DNA of 64,000 bases. Origin: a virus. Of this stretch, positions 31,724-41,859 are shown in pieces; the first letter of the stretch is position 1; each line of letters opens with the position of its first letter. Below the pieces are notes generated by a model, which saw only the letters and a list, made by a program, of their open reading frames with translations, did no database searches and was not told where the DNA came from. The DNA lies in IMG/VR virus record IMGVR_UViG_3300028581_000014, positions 1 to 64,000 of that record; one strand, given 5' to 3'. The position numbers and the translations under genes were made by a program.

Positions 31724-33862
31724 TTAGAAATCCATGCTTAATTCAAAGCTAATTGTATTACCAGCTGCTAATTTAACTGGATTGCTTAATTTACCTATAC
31801 ATACTAGGTTTTGATTTGTATCATAGATACCAATTTCAGACACTCTAATCAACGGTGGGTTGGTGGCAGCATCTTTGCTCCTAGTTGGGTTAGATGTTGC
31901 GTTAAATTGGTTAGAATTGACTCTGATGTCAAATATCGTCTTATATATAGTCGCACCAATATAGGTTTCTAGGTTTCCGTAAAAGAATCTTTCATCACCA
32001 AATTGTAAATTAGATGGTTGTGTATTCGCTGGCATATTCAATAACGGTATCAAATTAAACGTTGTTGACGCAGAAACCTTTAATGAATCCAACACAAAGC
32101 CTGTTACTAATGGTGATTGATTTTCTAATAAAACTGGGTCAATACTTTCACTAGCGTTTGTGGTAATTGAGGTGGTTGTAAAGTCATATTCCAACCATGC
32201 GCCCCCATCAGGTCTAATAGATGCATCTGCTACTACTTGATATAATAATTTAAACTTGGTAGCGTAGAAGCCACGACCATCATATGAACCAGATTCTATC
32301 TTACGCATGTATGGTAATGAGCCAACATCATTGATTCTGAATACAATATCTTTAGCTAATGATGAATTATTAGTAACCTTAATGTATTCTTGACATGGCA
32401 AGCTTGATGTCAAACCAGTAGCACCACTAATTTGAAGACTATACGTTAAGTATATTGTTTCATTTGGTTGAACTACGCCTGTCGATGTGCCACCACTAGG
32501 TGCTTGAATGTTTGCTGCGAGTGCTGGTAGTGTCCAGTTTCGATTAGACTTGTATGACATTGCGGCCACTATTTCATCATCATCAAAAACTATCATCTTT
32601 AATTGTGGTAATACCTTACCAACAGTTAATGGAGCTGTTGAGGTTGAACCTGATATCTTGCTTGGGTCTTCAATCAAATCGATGTATTCAATATCTGAAG
32701 TACCAATTAACTTTGTAGAACCAGTTGCAATAAATGTCATACCCATAGTTGTACCACTACCTGATGGACCGCCACCTCTATGATACATAATATTAGGTAA
32801 GTGAACCTTAACAATCTTATTATTTGTTGCATCAACATATAAATACTCACCATAAAGGTTAGATATTGCATTATTTGTATAATGTATGATTGCAACTGAT
32901 TTTGATACATCATCTGGATAGCTAATACCAGGCCCGTTACAATTTAAATTAGTTGTCACACCAGAACTTTCACATAGATATTCTAAGTATGGGTTCTTGG
33001 TACCTAAATACCTATAGGAACCAAACTTGGTATAGTTTTCATATAGCGTATTTGCGCTCATACCAGCCATATCCTCACACCAAACATTATTTTGGTTCCA
33101 AACTGGAACATCATGACAAGTTACGTTAACCGAAGAATTAAAGGATAAGGTACCAGAATCCCAATATGCAGTTGTGTTGCCAGTTGCTATACTATTATAT
33201 ACTTCACCACCACGATAAATATACACACGTGAAGATACGCTATTGGTTGCATAGTTAGGTAGATTTCTATCAAGAGTTAGGGTTGTACCACTAATGTTTT
33301 GCACCTTAAACCATAGATTAGGTATTGCTGATGTTGTGTTGGTTGCTGGTATAGCACCTAGTGTATCGTTTGTTAATTTAAGCATTACAATATCACCGAT
33401 GCTAATGTTTGCAACAGATGTTAATGTTAATAAAGTTGTACCAGATAAATTAGCGTTAGGTACATCTTGGCTATAGGGGGTTAGTTCGGTTGAATTGTCT
33501 ATCGTAAATGTTGTACCACTATGAATGAAAAACCCTCTCTCAGTTGCTTCATTATTCACGATGGCTTTAATAACATTCATATTACCAGCATTTATTGGTT
33601 GATAACTTGATGTTGAATTGCTTGGGGTAATAAAATACTTAATATTTGGTTGTCTATCAAAAGGACGCATAATGACACTACTCCCAGATAATGATACGTC
33701 AGTTGGGTTTGCATCTACAATCGCCTCACGACCATAATTTATTTCAGAGTCACCAATAGCCCAAGAACTGAAATTAAGTTGGCCCAAGGCTAGTTGTTGT
33801 CTACCCTGTTCAGTTAATTTAATACTAACCAATGGGTTTGTTGTTGGGATTATGTAGCTCAT
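31724..33862 (-). CDS. Tail fibre or baseplate-associated protein, 712 aa (paralogue of the next)
   Basis: N-terminus VSIKLTEQGRQQLALGQLNF followed by WAIGDSEINYG, and C-terminus IRVSEIGIYDTNQNLVCIGK, are the same end modules as in the 400-residue protein. The long middle is beta-rich with several Cys (NVTCHDVPVWNQNNVWCED). It is probably a long fibre or collar protein. A late-type box at 33895-33903 precedes it. Confidence 0.75.
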   Translation of the reverse strand: MSYIIPTTNPLVSIKLTEQGRQQLALGQLNFSSWAIGDSEINYGREAIVDANPTDVSLSGSSVIMRPFDRQPNIKYFITPSNSTSSYQPINAGNMNVIKAIVNNEATERGFFIHSGTTFTIDNSTELTPYSQDVPNANLSGTTLLTLTSVANISIGDIVMLKLTNDTLGAIPATNTTSAIPNLWFKVQNISGTTLTLDRNLPNYATNSVSSRVYIYRGGEVYNSIATGNTTAYWDSGTLSFNSSVNVTCHDVPVWNQNNVWCEDMAGMSANTLYENYTKFGSYRYLGTKNPYLEYLCESSGVTTNLNCNGPGISYPDDVSKSVAIIHYTNNAISNLYGEYLYVDATNNKIVKVHLPNIMYHRGGGPSGSGTTMGMTFIATGSTKLIGTSDIEYIDLIEDPSKISGSTSTAPLTVGKVLPQLKMIVFDDDEIVAAMSYKSNRNWTLPALAANIQAPSGGTSTGVVQPNETIYLTYSLQISGATGLTSSLPCQEYIKVTNNSSLAKDIVFRINDVGSLPYMRKIESGSYDGRGFYATKFKLLYQVVADASIRPDGGAWLEYDFTTTSITTNASESIDPVLLENQSPLVTGFVLDSLKVSASTTFNLIPLLNMPANTQPSNLQFGDERFFYGNLETYIGATIYKTIFDIRVNSNQFNATSNPTRSKDAATNPPLIRVSEIGIYDTNQNLVCIGKLSNPVKLAAGNTISFELSMDF

Positions 33863-33894
33863 ATTTTAAATCTTTGTGTTTTACTTATTTTAGT

Positions 33895-33903
33895 TATAAA
33901 TAT
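33895..33903 (-). promoter_or_regulatory. Late-type motif
   Basis: Minus strand ATATTTATA preceded by GG and followed by ACT, 32 nt from the start at 33862. Confidence 0.5.
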
Positions 33904-33919
33904 CCAATAGTCAACAATT

Positions 33920-35341
33920 CTAATATGAATTTATTGAATTAGTTTGGATTATTACTGGTATTGTATCACTATATTTTATATCGGTAATAATATTACCGCA
34001 AAATGTTTCGTAATTCTTTTGATTTTTGACCCTATAATATAGAGTCGTACCAACAGTTCCACTAGCTATGAAATCATCAGAATAAATGGTTTGACCAATC
34101 AAATAATCTGTAGCCCCCGTATAATAAAACGTTGAGAAAGATGTCCCACTACTAACTTCTAAGGTAAATACACCATTGGCTAATTGTGGTGGGTTTTCTA
34201 TACTCCAAGATACTGTTGGGTTGTTAGTTATTAATCCGTTTACTGCCGATACAAATGGAAAATATACTATTGTTATAATATCACCATCTAATAATTCACC
34301 CTCTAGTATAATTCTCTTTGGATTTGATGTTGATTGATAATAGTCTATACCACTAGCTAAAGTGGCACCGTTAATCATTACCAATATTGAACCGTTTAAT
34401 GCTGGTGTTATACTGGTAAATATTTCATATTTTGTTGTTGTTGTATTATAATAAATTGTATTACTACCTTGACCATTAGTAGCACCGCTGCTAATTGGTG
34501 CAGATACTGCATAATTATCCCCAATTAAATTATTACCACCAGTAGTTGTATAAATAATACTAATAATATCATCCTCTGCGGTTTCACTATTTAATGTAAC
34601 TACGTTTCCACTAAACGTATAGTCATAATCTGGTGATAAGACTAATCCATTTAAGGTTACAACGAAAAACCCTGCGTATTGTTGTGATATGATGATATTT
34701 GTTATATTTGGTTCTGGAAGAATTATTTGCTGAACCAGTTTGTTTGATGGAGCATTATTGCTATTATTTTGTAATAGGTATGGCACATCTGCTGGACGGA
34801 TAGCCGCAAAATAAAAATCCAAATCATTATCATATAATCCATATTGCGTACCTGATATAAATGACCTAGTATTAATCGTTTTACCAAGTTCTTTTAAAAA
34901 TCTAGTACAACTATCAAAGGTAAAGTAGCATTTAATGATAAATTCACCATCTAAGGGTAATGAATCGCTTTGTACTACATCCGTAATTAAATAAGATGAA
35001 CTCGTGCCTGAAAATGGTATTGTAGCGGATTTATATACAGCTGGTATTGTAAACATACTAGCAGTATCACTATACTTATAAATTTCATAATTAAACGTGG
35101 TATTCATACCAGTTAAGGTTGCTATATCACCGCTAAAACTAAAATTAAGTGGTATACTTGAATTTTCTGCAATAACATAAGAGGTAGATGAACCAGTACA
35201 ATTTATCTTTGAGGCCCCACTAACACTAATAATAGGTGCATCAAAAATACAAATATCTGAACTCATATTCACATTTAAAATGTCCTTATTTCTAACGCCA
35301 CTATGTTCGTTTTGTATATATATTAGTTCTTGGTACCTCAT
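33920..35341 (-). CDS. Virion (tail) protein, 473 aa
   Basis: A Ser/Thr/Asn-rich beta protein typical of fibre-like virion proteins, with two similar segments near residues 215-270 and 315-360 (GFFVVTLNGLVLSPDYDY...DIISIIYTT and GSILVMINGATLASGIDY...DIITIVYFP). They suggest an internal repeat of a small beta domain. No enzyme motif is present. It overlaps the following gene by 1 nt. Confidence 0.75.
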   Translation of the reverse strand: MRYQELIYIQNEHSGVRNKDILNVNMSSDICIFDAPIISVSGASKINCTGSSTSYVIAENSSIPLNFSFSGDIATLTGMNTTFNYEIYKYSDTASMFTIPAVYKSATIPFSGTSSSYLITDVVQSDSLPLDGEFIIKCYFTFDSCTRFLKELGKTINTRSFISGTQYGLYDNDLDFYFAAIRPADVPYLLQNNSNNAPSNKLVQQIILPEPNITNIIISQQYAGFFVVTLNGLVLSPDYDYTFSGNVVTLNSETAEDDIISIIYTTTGGNNLIGDNYAVSAPISSGATNGQGSNTIYYNTTTTKYEIFTSITPALNGSILVMINGATLASGIDYYQSTSNPKRIILEGELLDGDIITIVYFPFVSAVNGLITNNPTVSWSIENPPQLANGVFTLEVSSGTSFSTFYYTGATDYLIGQTIYSDDFIASGTVGTTLYYRVKNQKNYETFCGNIITDIKYSDTIPVIIQTNSINSY

Positions 35342-35583
35342 TAATAGTCTATGTTTAGTGTTATTAATTGTAAATTTCTAGTATTTTTTAAACCAAAAGT
35401 TATTGGCTTGGTTAATGCTGACGTTACTTGAACCTCAGATAGGTCCTGTAAATAAGCTATAAAACCATTTATATTAATATAGTCTTCTCGTTGTATTTCA
35501 CCAATAACCGATTTAACACAAATAACATTATCTGTGATTTCATCAATTAAACTACCTTCTACTATTTTAACTAATTGTGTCAT
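35341..35583 (-). CDS. Small tail-module protein, 80 aa
   Basis: A short protein with no recognised family (VKIVEGSLIDEITDNVICVKS..., ending LQLITLNIDY). It sits between two fibre-type genes with a 1-nt overlap on one side and 3 nt on the other, so it may be a fibre connector or assembly factor. Confidence 0.7.
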   Translation of the reverse strand: MTQLVKIVEGSLIDEITDNVICVKSVIGEIQREDYININGFIAYLQDLSEVQVTSALTKPITFGLKNTRNLQLITLNIDY

Positions 35584-35586
35584 ATA

Positions 35587-36978
35587 TTATGGTTTTCTAT
35601 ATACTGCTCTGCCTGTTGCTCCACTAGTTGTATACAAACCACCAGCGGCTAATGTCGCATCAGCATCAGCTGCTGCATCATCTGCGTAATCCCTAACGGT
35701 TGTTAGTGCTAACGTTTCAACATACATTGTATTATCAATGGTACCAATTATATCATTACCAAAAACCATAGTTGAGTTACCGCTAGCCGTTGAACCACTA
35801 CCATGTACAAAACTATTGTTACCCCCAGCTATTGTTTGAATCCCTCCAGCATGACTAGTAGCACCACTAGCTATAGTCAAATAACCCTCAGCGTGTGAAA
35901 AATTACCACTTGCCGTTGTATGATTACCCTCGGCATGTGAATAATCACCACTTGCTGTTGTTCCAGAACCCTCAGCATGTGATATAGTACCACTTGCAGT
36001 TGTATTAGCACCCTCAGCGTGTGATATCAAGCCAGATGCTAGTGTTTGATAACCCTCAGCATGACTAGTAGCACCGCTTGCCGTTGTTTCTTGGCCCTCA
36101 GCGTGTGAATTAGTACCAGATGCTATTGTATCGGAACCCTCAGCGTGAGACGCTATACCAGATGCAAGTGTTACGGAACCTTCAGCATGTGAAAAATTAC
36201 CACTGGCTATTGATTCTTGACCCTCAGCATGTGATGAATTTCCACTTGCTATTGTATTAGAACCACTGGCGTTTGAATATAAACCACTTGCTATTGTTTG
36301 ATAACCACTAGCATGTGAATAAGCACCACCAGCTATTGTTTGATAACCGCTGGCATGTGAAGTAGTCCCAGATGCAATTGTTAATTGCCCTTCAGCATGA
36401 CTGGCAAATCCACTAGCCGTTGTACTACGACCTTCAGCATGTGAGCTTTCACCCTGAGCAAATGTATCATTACCCTCAGCATGTGAATAATTACCACCAG
36501 CTATTGTTAAAGTACCCTCAGCATGACTCGTAATGCCACTAGCTATCGTGTTACGACCTTCAGCGTGTGATGTTGCACCACTAGCTGTTGTATTACGACC
36601 TTCAGCATGGCTTGCTAGGCCACTAGCAGTTGTTCCAGAACCCTCAGCATGACTTCCACCACCACTAGCTATTGTACCAACACCCTCAGCAACTGATGCA
36701 AATCCACTAGCAGTTGTTCCAGAACCAATAGCAAAAGCATAGGAGCCAGTAGCGTCTATTGTTGTTCCATTATTCGCCTTAACTGGGTAGTTTGAACCAT
36801 TCCATGTTGAACCAGATATAAAATATTCAGCCGCTGGTGTGGATAAACCAGCAACCAATGATAATGGAATTGCATATGAACTACCATCAGGATTTTGTGA
36901 TGTGTCGCCAGTAACAACAATATGTATTAAATCCGTTAAGCTTGCTGCTGAATATTTGGTTCTTTGTGTTAATTTCAT
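35587..36978 (-). CDS. Fibre protein with YadA-head-type repeats
   Basis: A 463-residue protein. Residues 90-397 consist of about 22 tandem 14-residue units of the form ASGxxSHAEGxxTT, the left-handed beta-roll repeat of trimeric autotransporter (YadA/Hia) heads. The C-terminus (VRDYADDAAADADATLAAGG then LYTTSG) is a trimerisation or end module seen in phage tail fibres. It very likely forms a trimeric rod on the tail. The 42-nt DNA repeats may allow length variation by recombination. Confidence 0.88.
   Translation of the reverse strand: MKLTQRTKYSAASLTDLIHIVVTGDTSQNPDGSSYAIPLSLVAGLSTPAAEYFISGSTWNGSNYPVKANNGTTIDATGSYAFAIGSGTTASGFASVAEGVGTIASGGGSHAEGSGTTASGLASHAEGRNTTASGATSHAEGRNTIASGITSHAEGTLTIAGGNYSHAEGNDTFAQGESSHAEGRSTTASGFASHAEGQLTIASGTTSHASGYQTIAGGAYSHASGYQTIASGLYSNASGSNTIASGNSSHAEGQESIASGNFSHAEGSVTLASGIASHAEGSDTIASGTNSHAEGQETTASGATSHAEGYQTLASGLISHAEGANTTASGTISHAEGSGTTASGDYSHAEGNHTTASGNFSHAEGYLTIASGATSHAGGIQTIAGGNNSFVHGSGSTASGNSTMVFGNDIIGTIDNTMYVETLALTTVRDYADDAAADADATLAAGGLYTTSGATGRAVYRKP
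35788..36711 (-). repeat. About 22 tandem 42-nt units coding YadA-type repeats
   Basis: Each unit encodes 14 residues and includes variants of CTAGCATGA or CAGCATGTGA on the plus strand. Units are diverged from one another, with the HAEG and ASG codons best kept. Confidence 0.85.
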
Positions 36979-36992
36979 TTTATTTTCTTTAT

Positions 36993-37001
36993 TATAAATA
37001 T
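36993..37001 (-). promoter_or_regulatory. Late-type motif
   Basis: Minus strand ATATTTATA followed by AT, 14 nt from the start at 36978. Confidence 0.6.
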
Positions 37002-37017
37002 GTGTTATACCTTTAAA

Positions 37018-39447
37018 TTATTCACTTGTTTTAAATACCGTTACTTGTCCAACAAACTCAGACCCATGATTCATTTGTGCTAAACAAAGTGATGTGTATA
37101 TACTTTGCGGATTTGTTACGTTAGTAATTGTTGATACTTCTACACCTACCGTAGTACATTGTCCACTAACACCATTTATTGGACTTAGGACTTTTTCACC
37201 ATCAAACGGGTTGGTATTAAACAATGAAGAATAAGACCTATACTTAAATTTTTGTTGGTCAAATATAGTGTTTGAATATACCCTGACACTACCCCATATT
37301 GTTGTTGCTGGTATCACTTGCTCAACTAAATCAACCCAATAACTTCCAATAAGGTCACTAAACTGCTCCATTGACATATAGTTAAATGCTGAACTATTAT
37401 TACCACAATACAGATTGCTATTTAAATATCTATCATATAACGCCCTTAATGTTGCATAGCTAGAAATTGTTTGTCTATTCTTTGCATCAATAAGTTCTGA
37501 AGATATTATGTATTGGAAATCTTCTAAGACAACGGTATTAGTTAAAGATTGTGTTAATAATAAATTAAAATCTATTTGGTCACCACAACATATTGATGGT
37601 AAACCGCCAGAATTATCTATTGAACCACCATCCATAAATTGATATGGTTCATCATCCATAAATTCAAAATATTCATCATCTTGGAACTGTTTATAACCGC
37701 AAGGAGCACAATATGTCTCACCAGTCAATAAACAAGCATTATCGGTAGCGTAACACCAAATATCTGTTTCTATTGCCGATGCCATTTTTATATCTAAATC
37801 TATTTCTTTAGTATTTAAGACTAAACGCTCATCGGTTACATCATAGTTTGTCTGACGGATAGCATTATTACCCTCAAAGTCTAGTATTCTAAAATCTCTA
37901 TTTAGTGGGGTTGTTGTAGAAATCCATGATTTTTTATTATCACGAATTCTTTCTAGTTCAAAGCCTGGGCATTTTGTAACAAATATATTTGTTTTATCTA
38001 CAGATGTACAAGTCTTATTAAGCTTTATATTGTCCAATAATATACAAATATCACCACAAGTATGGTTAAGATTTAATGTCAATTTAACCTTGTTACCAAT
38101 TAATTGTGATATTATTTGTGGGTCAGTTATTGAAAGCCTATAGGTTAACCAATTTGACGCAAAAGAATTTATTGGTAAACTATCATAAAAAGTAACAGTG
38201 TTTGCTAAGCCACTAGGTAAACCAGATTGAATATATAAATCATCAATTAAAGAATCACTAACCGTAGAGCAAATGCCTTGTGCATTTGAACCATTTTGAG
38301 ATATTTGAAGTGGGTCACAAGCGGAATTTGTGCAAACATAAAAACCACTATCTGTATTACCTGTTAAATATTCATATAAATTACCAACACCAATTGCTGA
38401 AAAGAAATCATATATTTGAAGTACGCTTGTGGTTACATTTGACGAATCCGTTATATCTAACGATAGGGAAGCATCTAGAGTTTCAAACATATCAATTGGT
38501 CTATTACAAAGCGTTTGTATCGGTGTTTCTTGAAAATCACCTAATTGTTGTTGTAACTTACTTAATGAATTTTGACAACTTGATAGTTGTGTTGTTATAT
38601 CCAATAATTGATTTTCAAGTGTTGTTCTACTACCGATAGGTGTTGAACAAACATTTGTTAAGATAGCTGAAGACGTATTGTCTATTGCCAATAACGTTGT
38701 AACATCAGCACATGTATAAGATGAAGTATCACCATTTAAAAAATTTTGATACCTTAATGGTCCCAAGATATTTGACCAAATGTTTAATCCATCTTGTGTT
38801 AAACAATAAATATCATTATTTAAAGGGATTAGTGGTTGTTGTGTGATACCTGATACTTGACCAAGGCCAGTACCAAAACCTGTATTACTAAAACCACTTA
38901 CAGCTGATGGTGGTAGTGTGCCTATTGATGTTTGTGTTGTTGATGGTTGACATGAAATTGAATACAGTGTTCCTGATATTTGAGATTCAATTAAATCTTT
39001 TTGATTTGTTAATGTTGTACATAATGTTGTTTGGTATTCTACATCTTGAACTAATTGACTATATATTGCCTTACTTTCTGATGTAACAAATGTGTTTAGT
39101 GTTGGATTTTGAGTATTTAATATACTATATAATCCTTTACAAGTGAATTTAAATAAATAATCAAATTCTATATCAAGTGTGCAAGTTTCATTATCAGCGG
39201 TAAAAAACAAAGCACCATCATTACCAACAGGGTTTAGTGTTATCTTAAATGGATTTTCGATATCACAGGGTACTGGCTCAGTCCAATAACATTTTTGCTT
39301 ATCTGAATCAAAGGTAAAACCACTATAAGAACAACATTGAAGTGTTGGGGCCAATGGATTAACACCTTGGAAAATAGATACAGTCCTGTCAGAATTTTTG
39401 ACATATGTTAAAGATTGACAATCGTTAATTTTACCGTAGTAATTCAT
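37018..39447 (-). CDS. Cys-rich tail protein, 809 aa
   Basis: A large virion-type protein with an unusual number of Cys for a cytoplasmic assembly. Pairs occur at the start (PTLQCCSYSGFTF), through the helical middle (TTLCTTLTNQKDL, TCADVTTLL) and near 560-610 (NACLLTGETYCAPCGYKQF). Coiled-coil segments occur near 140-160 and 270-300. The CC-SGFTF segment resembles CC-LGGEPFFY in the next upstream protein. Baseplate or fibre role is inferred from position. It overlaps the upstream gene by 1 nt. Confidence 0.78.
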   Translation of the reverse strand: MNYYGKINDCQSLTYVKNSDRTVSIFQGVNPLAPTLQCCSYSGFTFDSDKQKCYWTEPVPCDIENPFKITLNPVGNDGALFFTADNETCTLDIEFDYLFKFTCKGLYSILNTQNPTLNTFVTSESKAIYSQLVQDVEYQTTLCTTLTNQKDLIESQISGTLYSISCQPSTTQTSIGTLPPSAVSGFSNTGFGTGLGQVSGITQQPLIPLNNDIYCLTQDGLNIWSNILGPLRYQNFLNGDTSSYTCADVTTLLAIDNTSSAILTNVCSTPIGSRTTLENQLLDITTQLSSCQNSLSKLQQQLGDFQETPIQTLCNRPIDMFETLDASLSLDITDSSNVTTSVLQIYDFFSAIGVGNLYEYLTGNTDSGFYVCTNSACDPLQISQNGSNAQGICSTVSDSLIDDLYIQSGLPSGLANTVTFYDSLPINSFASNWLTYRLSITDPQIISQLIGNKVKLTLNLNHTCGDICILLDNIKLNKTCTSVDKTNIFVTKCPGFELERIRDNKKSWISTTTPLNRDFRILDFEGNNAIRQTNYDVTDERLVLNTKEIDLDIKMASAIETDIWCYATDNACLLTGETYCAPCGYKQFQDDEYFEFMDDEPYQFMDGGSIDNSGGLPSICCGDQIDFNLLLTQSLTNTVVLEDFQYIISSELIDAKNRQTISSYATLRALYDRYLNSNLYCGNNSSAFNYMSMEQFSDLIGSYWVDLVEQVIPATTIWGSVRVYSNTIFDQQKFKYRSYSSLFNTNPFDGEKVLSPINGVSGQCTTVGVEVSTITNVTNPQSIYTSLCLAQMNHGSEFVGQVTVFKTSE

Positions 39448-41852
39448 TATTTTCCAATTATATTTTGTGGATTTATTATTTGTGGATTCACTATTTGTGT
39501 ATCATATATTTTTTTACACCTTTCATTTTTACAACATACATAACCAGAATTAATAACATTGTTATTTAAGTCTTTATATTCATAAAAAAATGGTTCTCCA
39601 CCTAAAAATAAACAACATTCTTGTGATATATATTTTGATTGATTCAGTATTGGCTGACCAAAATAGTTAACCAATAAATTACCATTAATGTCATATTGTT
39701 TATAACCAAAAATCATAGATGAACCAACAACATTTACGTCAGGATTGACCTCAGCTGGTATTTCTACAACATCACATCTTTGTGCTATCGGATTTACTTT
39801 ATCTATACAAAGACTCATTACGTTATCTGAATTAGGTATATCACAACCACAATCATTTAATTCTGGTGACGGATTAGGGTCTGGAATGATACTAGGTCTG
39901 AATATAATACAATCATCAATATCGGTGCCATCACTATTTGTTATATCTACGCTAGTAACTGTTGTTGCTGTTGTTACACCAAAATTAAACTGGCCTAAAT
40001 CAAAGTTTGTGTATAGATTAGCTACATCTGTTGTGTATGTTACAGAACTAAGTGTTACTGGTAAAAAGTCAGGTATTAAACAGCGTAACTGATTGAAGTA
40101 CTTATACCCACCATCATAAGGACCAACGTGTGGGTTATTACCTGTTAATATTTCTATTGTAGAACCACTACCACCAGTCTCACGATACCAAAGACCATTA
40201 TTTTGGAAATACATATCATCTGTATTCTGGAAAAATCTTGGATAACCCTCGGTATCTATTGGATAAAGTGAAATATCTGTATCTAGTCCATTAAGCCTTA
40301 AAACATCAAAAAATATGTCCATATTAATAGGTGCATCCGCTTTGTAGATGTACTCATTAAATTGAATTAGACCTAATGGTGCACCTATAAAACGTAAGAA
40401 AAATTCTATAACCTTTCTAGCACCTTTAGATTTCCATATCCAAGGTGTGTTAAGGATTATTCTTCTCCAAAGTTCAATATCAGCCTCAACTGCTGTTAGA
40501 CCAACAGATTGACCCGAATAGGTTGAGGGTGTCGTTGAAACGTAGCTTGCTAATAAGTTATTATCAAAAACTGACGAAACCAATTCCCAACCTAATACTC
40601 TAGCTAGATTCTTTAAGTATACATCAGGTGTATTATTCTGTTTATCATAGGTTACAGTATTCGCAAATTGAATGCCTAAGATGTATCGGTTTAGTTCATC
40701 AAATTCTCTACCGTATATTTGTAAGGTCTTGTTAACTTTTTGACCAGATGTATCTTGCTGTAAATCAGAAAGATGTACTGGCATTGTATCAAACGCAGTT
40801 ATTGATTCTGATACTAAGAACCTATTCATTAAATTACTAGAGAATAGGTCATTTTTTGCCGCAATGTCCAATAAACTAGTTACGTAATCAACATACGCAT
40901 CCGTATCAAAATCTATATTATAACCATCAGAAACTGGCCAAGTTACACTATTTGTAATATACATTATAATACCATCATCAGATGTAACTGGGTATTTAAA
41001 CGATGCTGTGTATTTTGGTACCACCATTCTGTTTAACAAGTAAGCTTCAAGGTCTAATAAGGTATTAAAAAATTTATCCTCATAAATCTTACTAGGCTTA
41101 ATGTGATATTTCACATAATATGTACTTTGTGAACCAGTAAATGGATTACCTGTTACATTTAAATAGATATAATCATTTAATACATTTGTCGAAGCTGAAA
41201 AACCTACCAATGGATATTCAATATCATTATATAATACTGAATATGCGTTAAAATTAATTGTTAAATTTCTTAAATCATTTGTTTGATTAAAGGTGTTTAT
41301 GATTGTACCATTTGTAGTGTAAACAATACCAAATTTATTATTAATAAATGACGTGTTAACCTTAAACGATGATATATTAGATATACTATCATAGGTATAA
41401 TCATCTACTGTCTGCCCAAATATTGTTTGACCAGCTGTGTTTTGTGTTAATGTATCAAGATATAAAGAAGCTGGCCATTGTGTTATAATAGTCTCTAAAG
41501 AAACCCTAATGTATTCACTTAATGAACCAAATAATGCGTAATAGTCTAAGTTTCTTTTATCCAAGTTTAATACAACCTCAGCATTGTCAGCTAGTAGGGT
41601 ATTTGCCTCGTTTAAGGTTAAATTTATATCAGATAAGGTAATAAAATTAGAGAACTTAGCCGAATTATATGTCTTATCTAATTTTGGGTCTAAGTTTGTT
41701 GTAATAGCAAAGTTACCTAACGTAAATAACGGTGAACCACCATTACTGGTTAATTGATTCCCCACCAAATCTGGTGTGAAATCCCTATATTCAATCCCAT
41801 CAACGTAAGTAACTTTCTTGGCGTACCCAACTACCTTAATTCTATTGCTCAT
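39447..41852 (-). CDS. Baseplate/tail protein, 801 aa
   Basis: A large soluble protein. Residues 350-520 are helical and hydrophobic (LQIYGREFDELNRYILGIQF, then RRIILNTPWIWKSKGARKVIEFFLRFIGAP). The C-terminal 150 residues hold a Cys cluster (DCGCD, CCLFLGG, VCCKNERCKK). I infer a baseplate hub or wedge role from location and size. No gene in T4 is an obvious match from sequence alone. Confidence 0.78.
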   Translation of the reverse strand: MSNRIKVVGYAKKVTYVDGIEYRDFTPDLVGNQLTSNGGSPLFTLGNFAITTNLDPKLDKTYNSAKFSNFITLSDINLTLNEANTLLADNAEVVLNLDKRNLDYYALFGSLSEYIRVSLETIITQWPASLYLDTLTQNTAGQTIFGQTVDDYTYDSISNISSFKVNTSFINNKFGIVYTTNGTIINTFNQTNDLRNLTINFNAYSVLYNDIEYPLVGFSASTNVLNDYIYLNVTGNPFTGSQSTYYVKYHIKPSKIYEDKFFNTLLDLEAYLLNRMVVPKYTASFKYPVTSDDGIIMYITNSVTWPVSDGYNIDFDTDAYVDYVTSLLDIAAKNDLFSSNLMNRFLVSESITAFDTMPVHLSDLQQDTSGQKVNKTLQIYGREFDELNRYILGIQFANTVTYDKQNNTPDVYLKNLARVLGWELVSSVFDNNLLASYVSTTPSTYSGQSVGLTAVEADIELWRRIILNTPWIWKSKGARKVIEFFLRFIGAPLGLIQFNEYIYKADAPINMDIFFDVLRLNGLDTDISLYPIDTEGYPRFFQNTDDMYFQNNGLWYRETGGSGSTIEILTGNNPHVGPYDGGYKYFNQLRCLIPDFLPVTLSSVTYTTDVANLYTNFDLGQFNFGVTTATTVTSVDITNSDGTDIDDCIIFRPSIIPDPNPSPELNDCGCDIPNSDNVMSLCIDKVNPIAQRCDVVEIPAEVNPDVNVVGSSMIFGYKQYDINGNLLVNYFGQPILNQSKYISQECCLFLGGEPFFYEYKDLNNNVINSGYVCCKNERCKKIYDTQIVNPQIINPQNIIGK

Positions 41853-41859
41853 TGCTTAT

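Noticed and set aside
35788-36711. Regular repeats that could suggest a CRISPR array or satellite DNA
   Set aside because: The 42-nt units are in frame, diverged and encode YadA-type repeats; there are no constant repeats with unique spacers.
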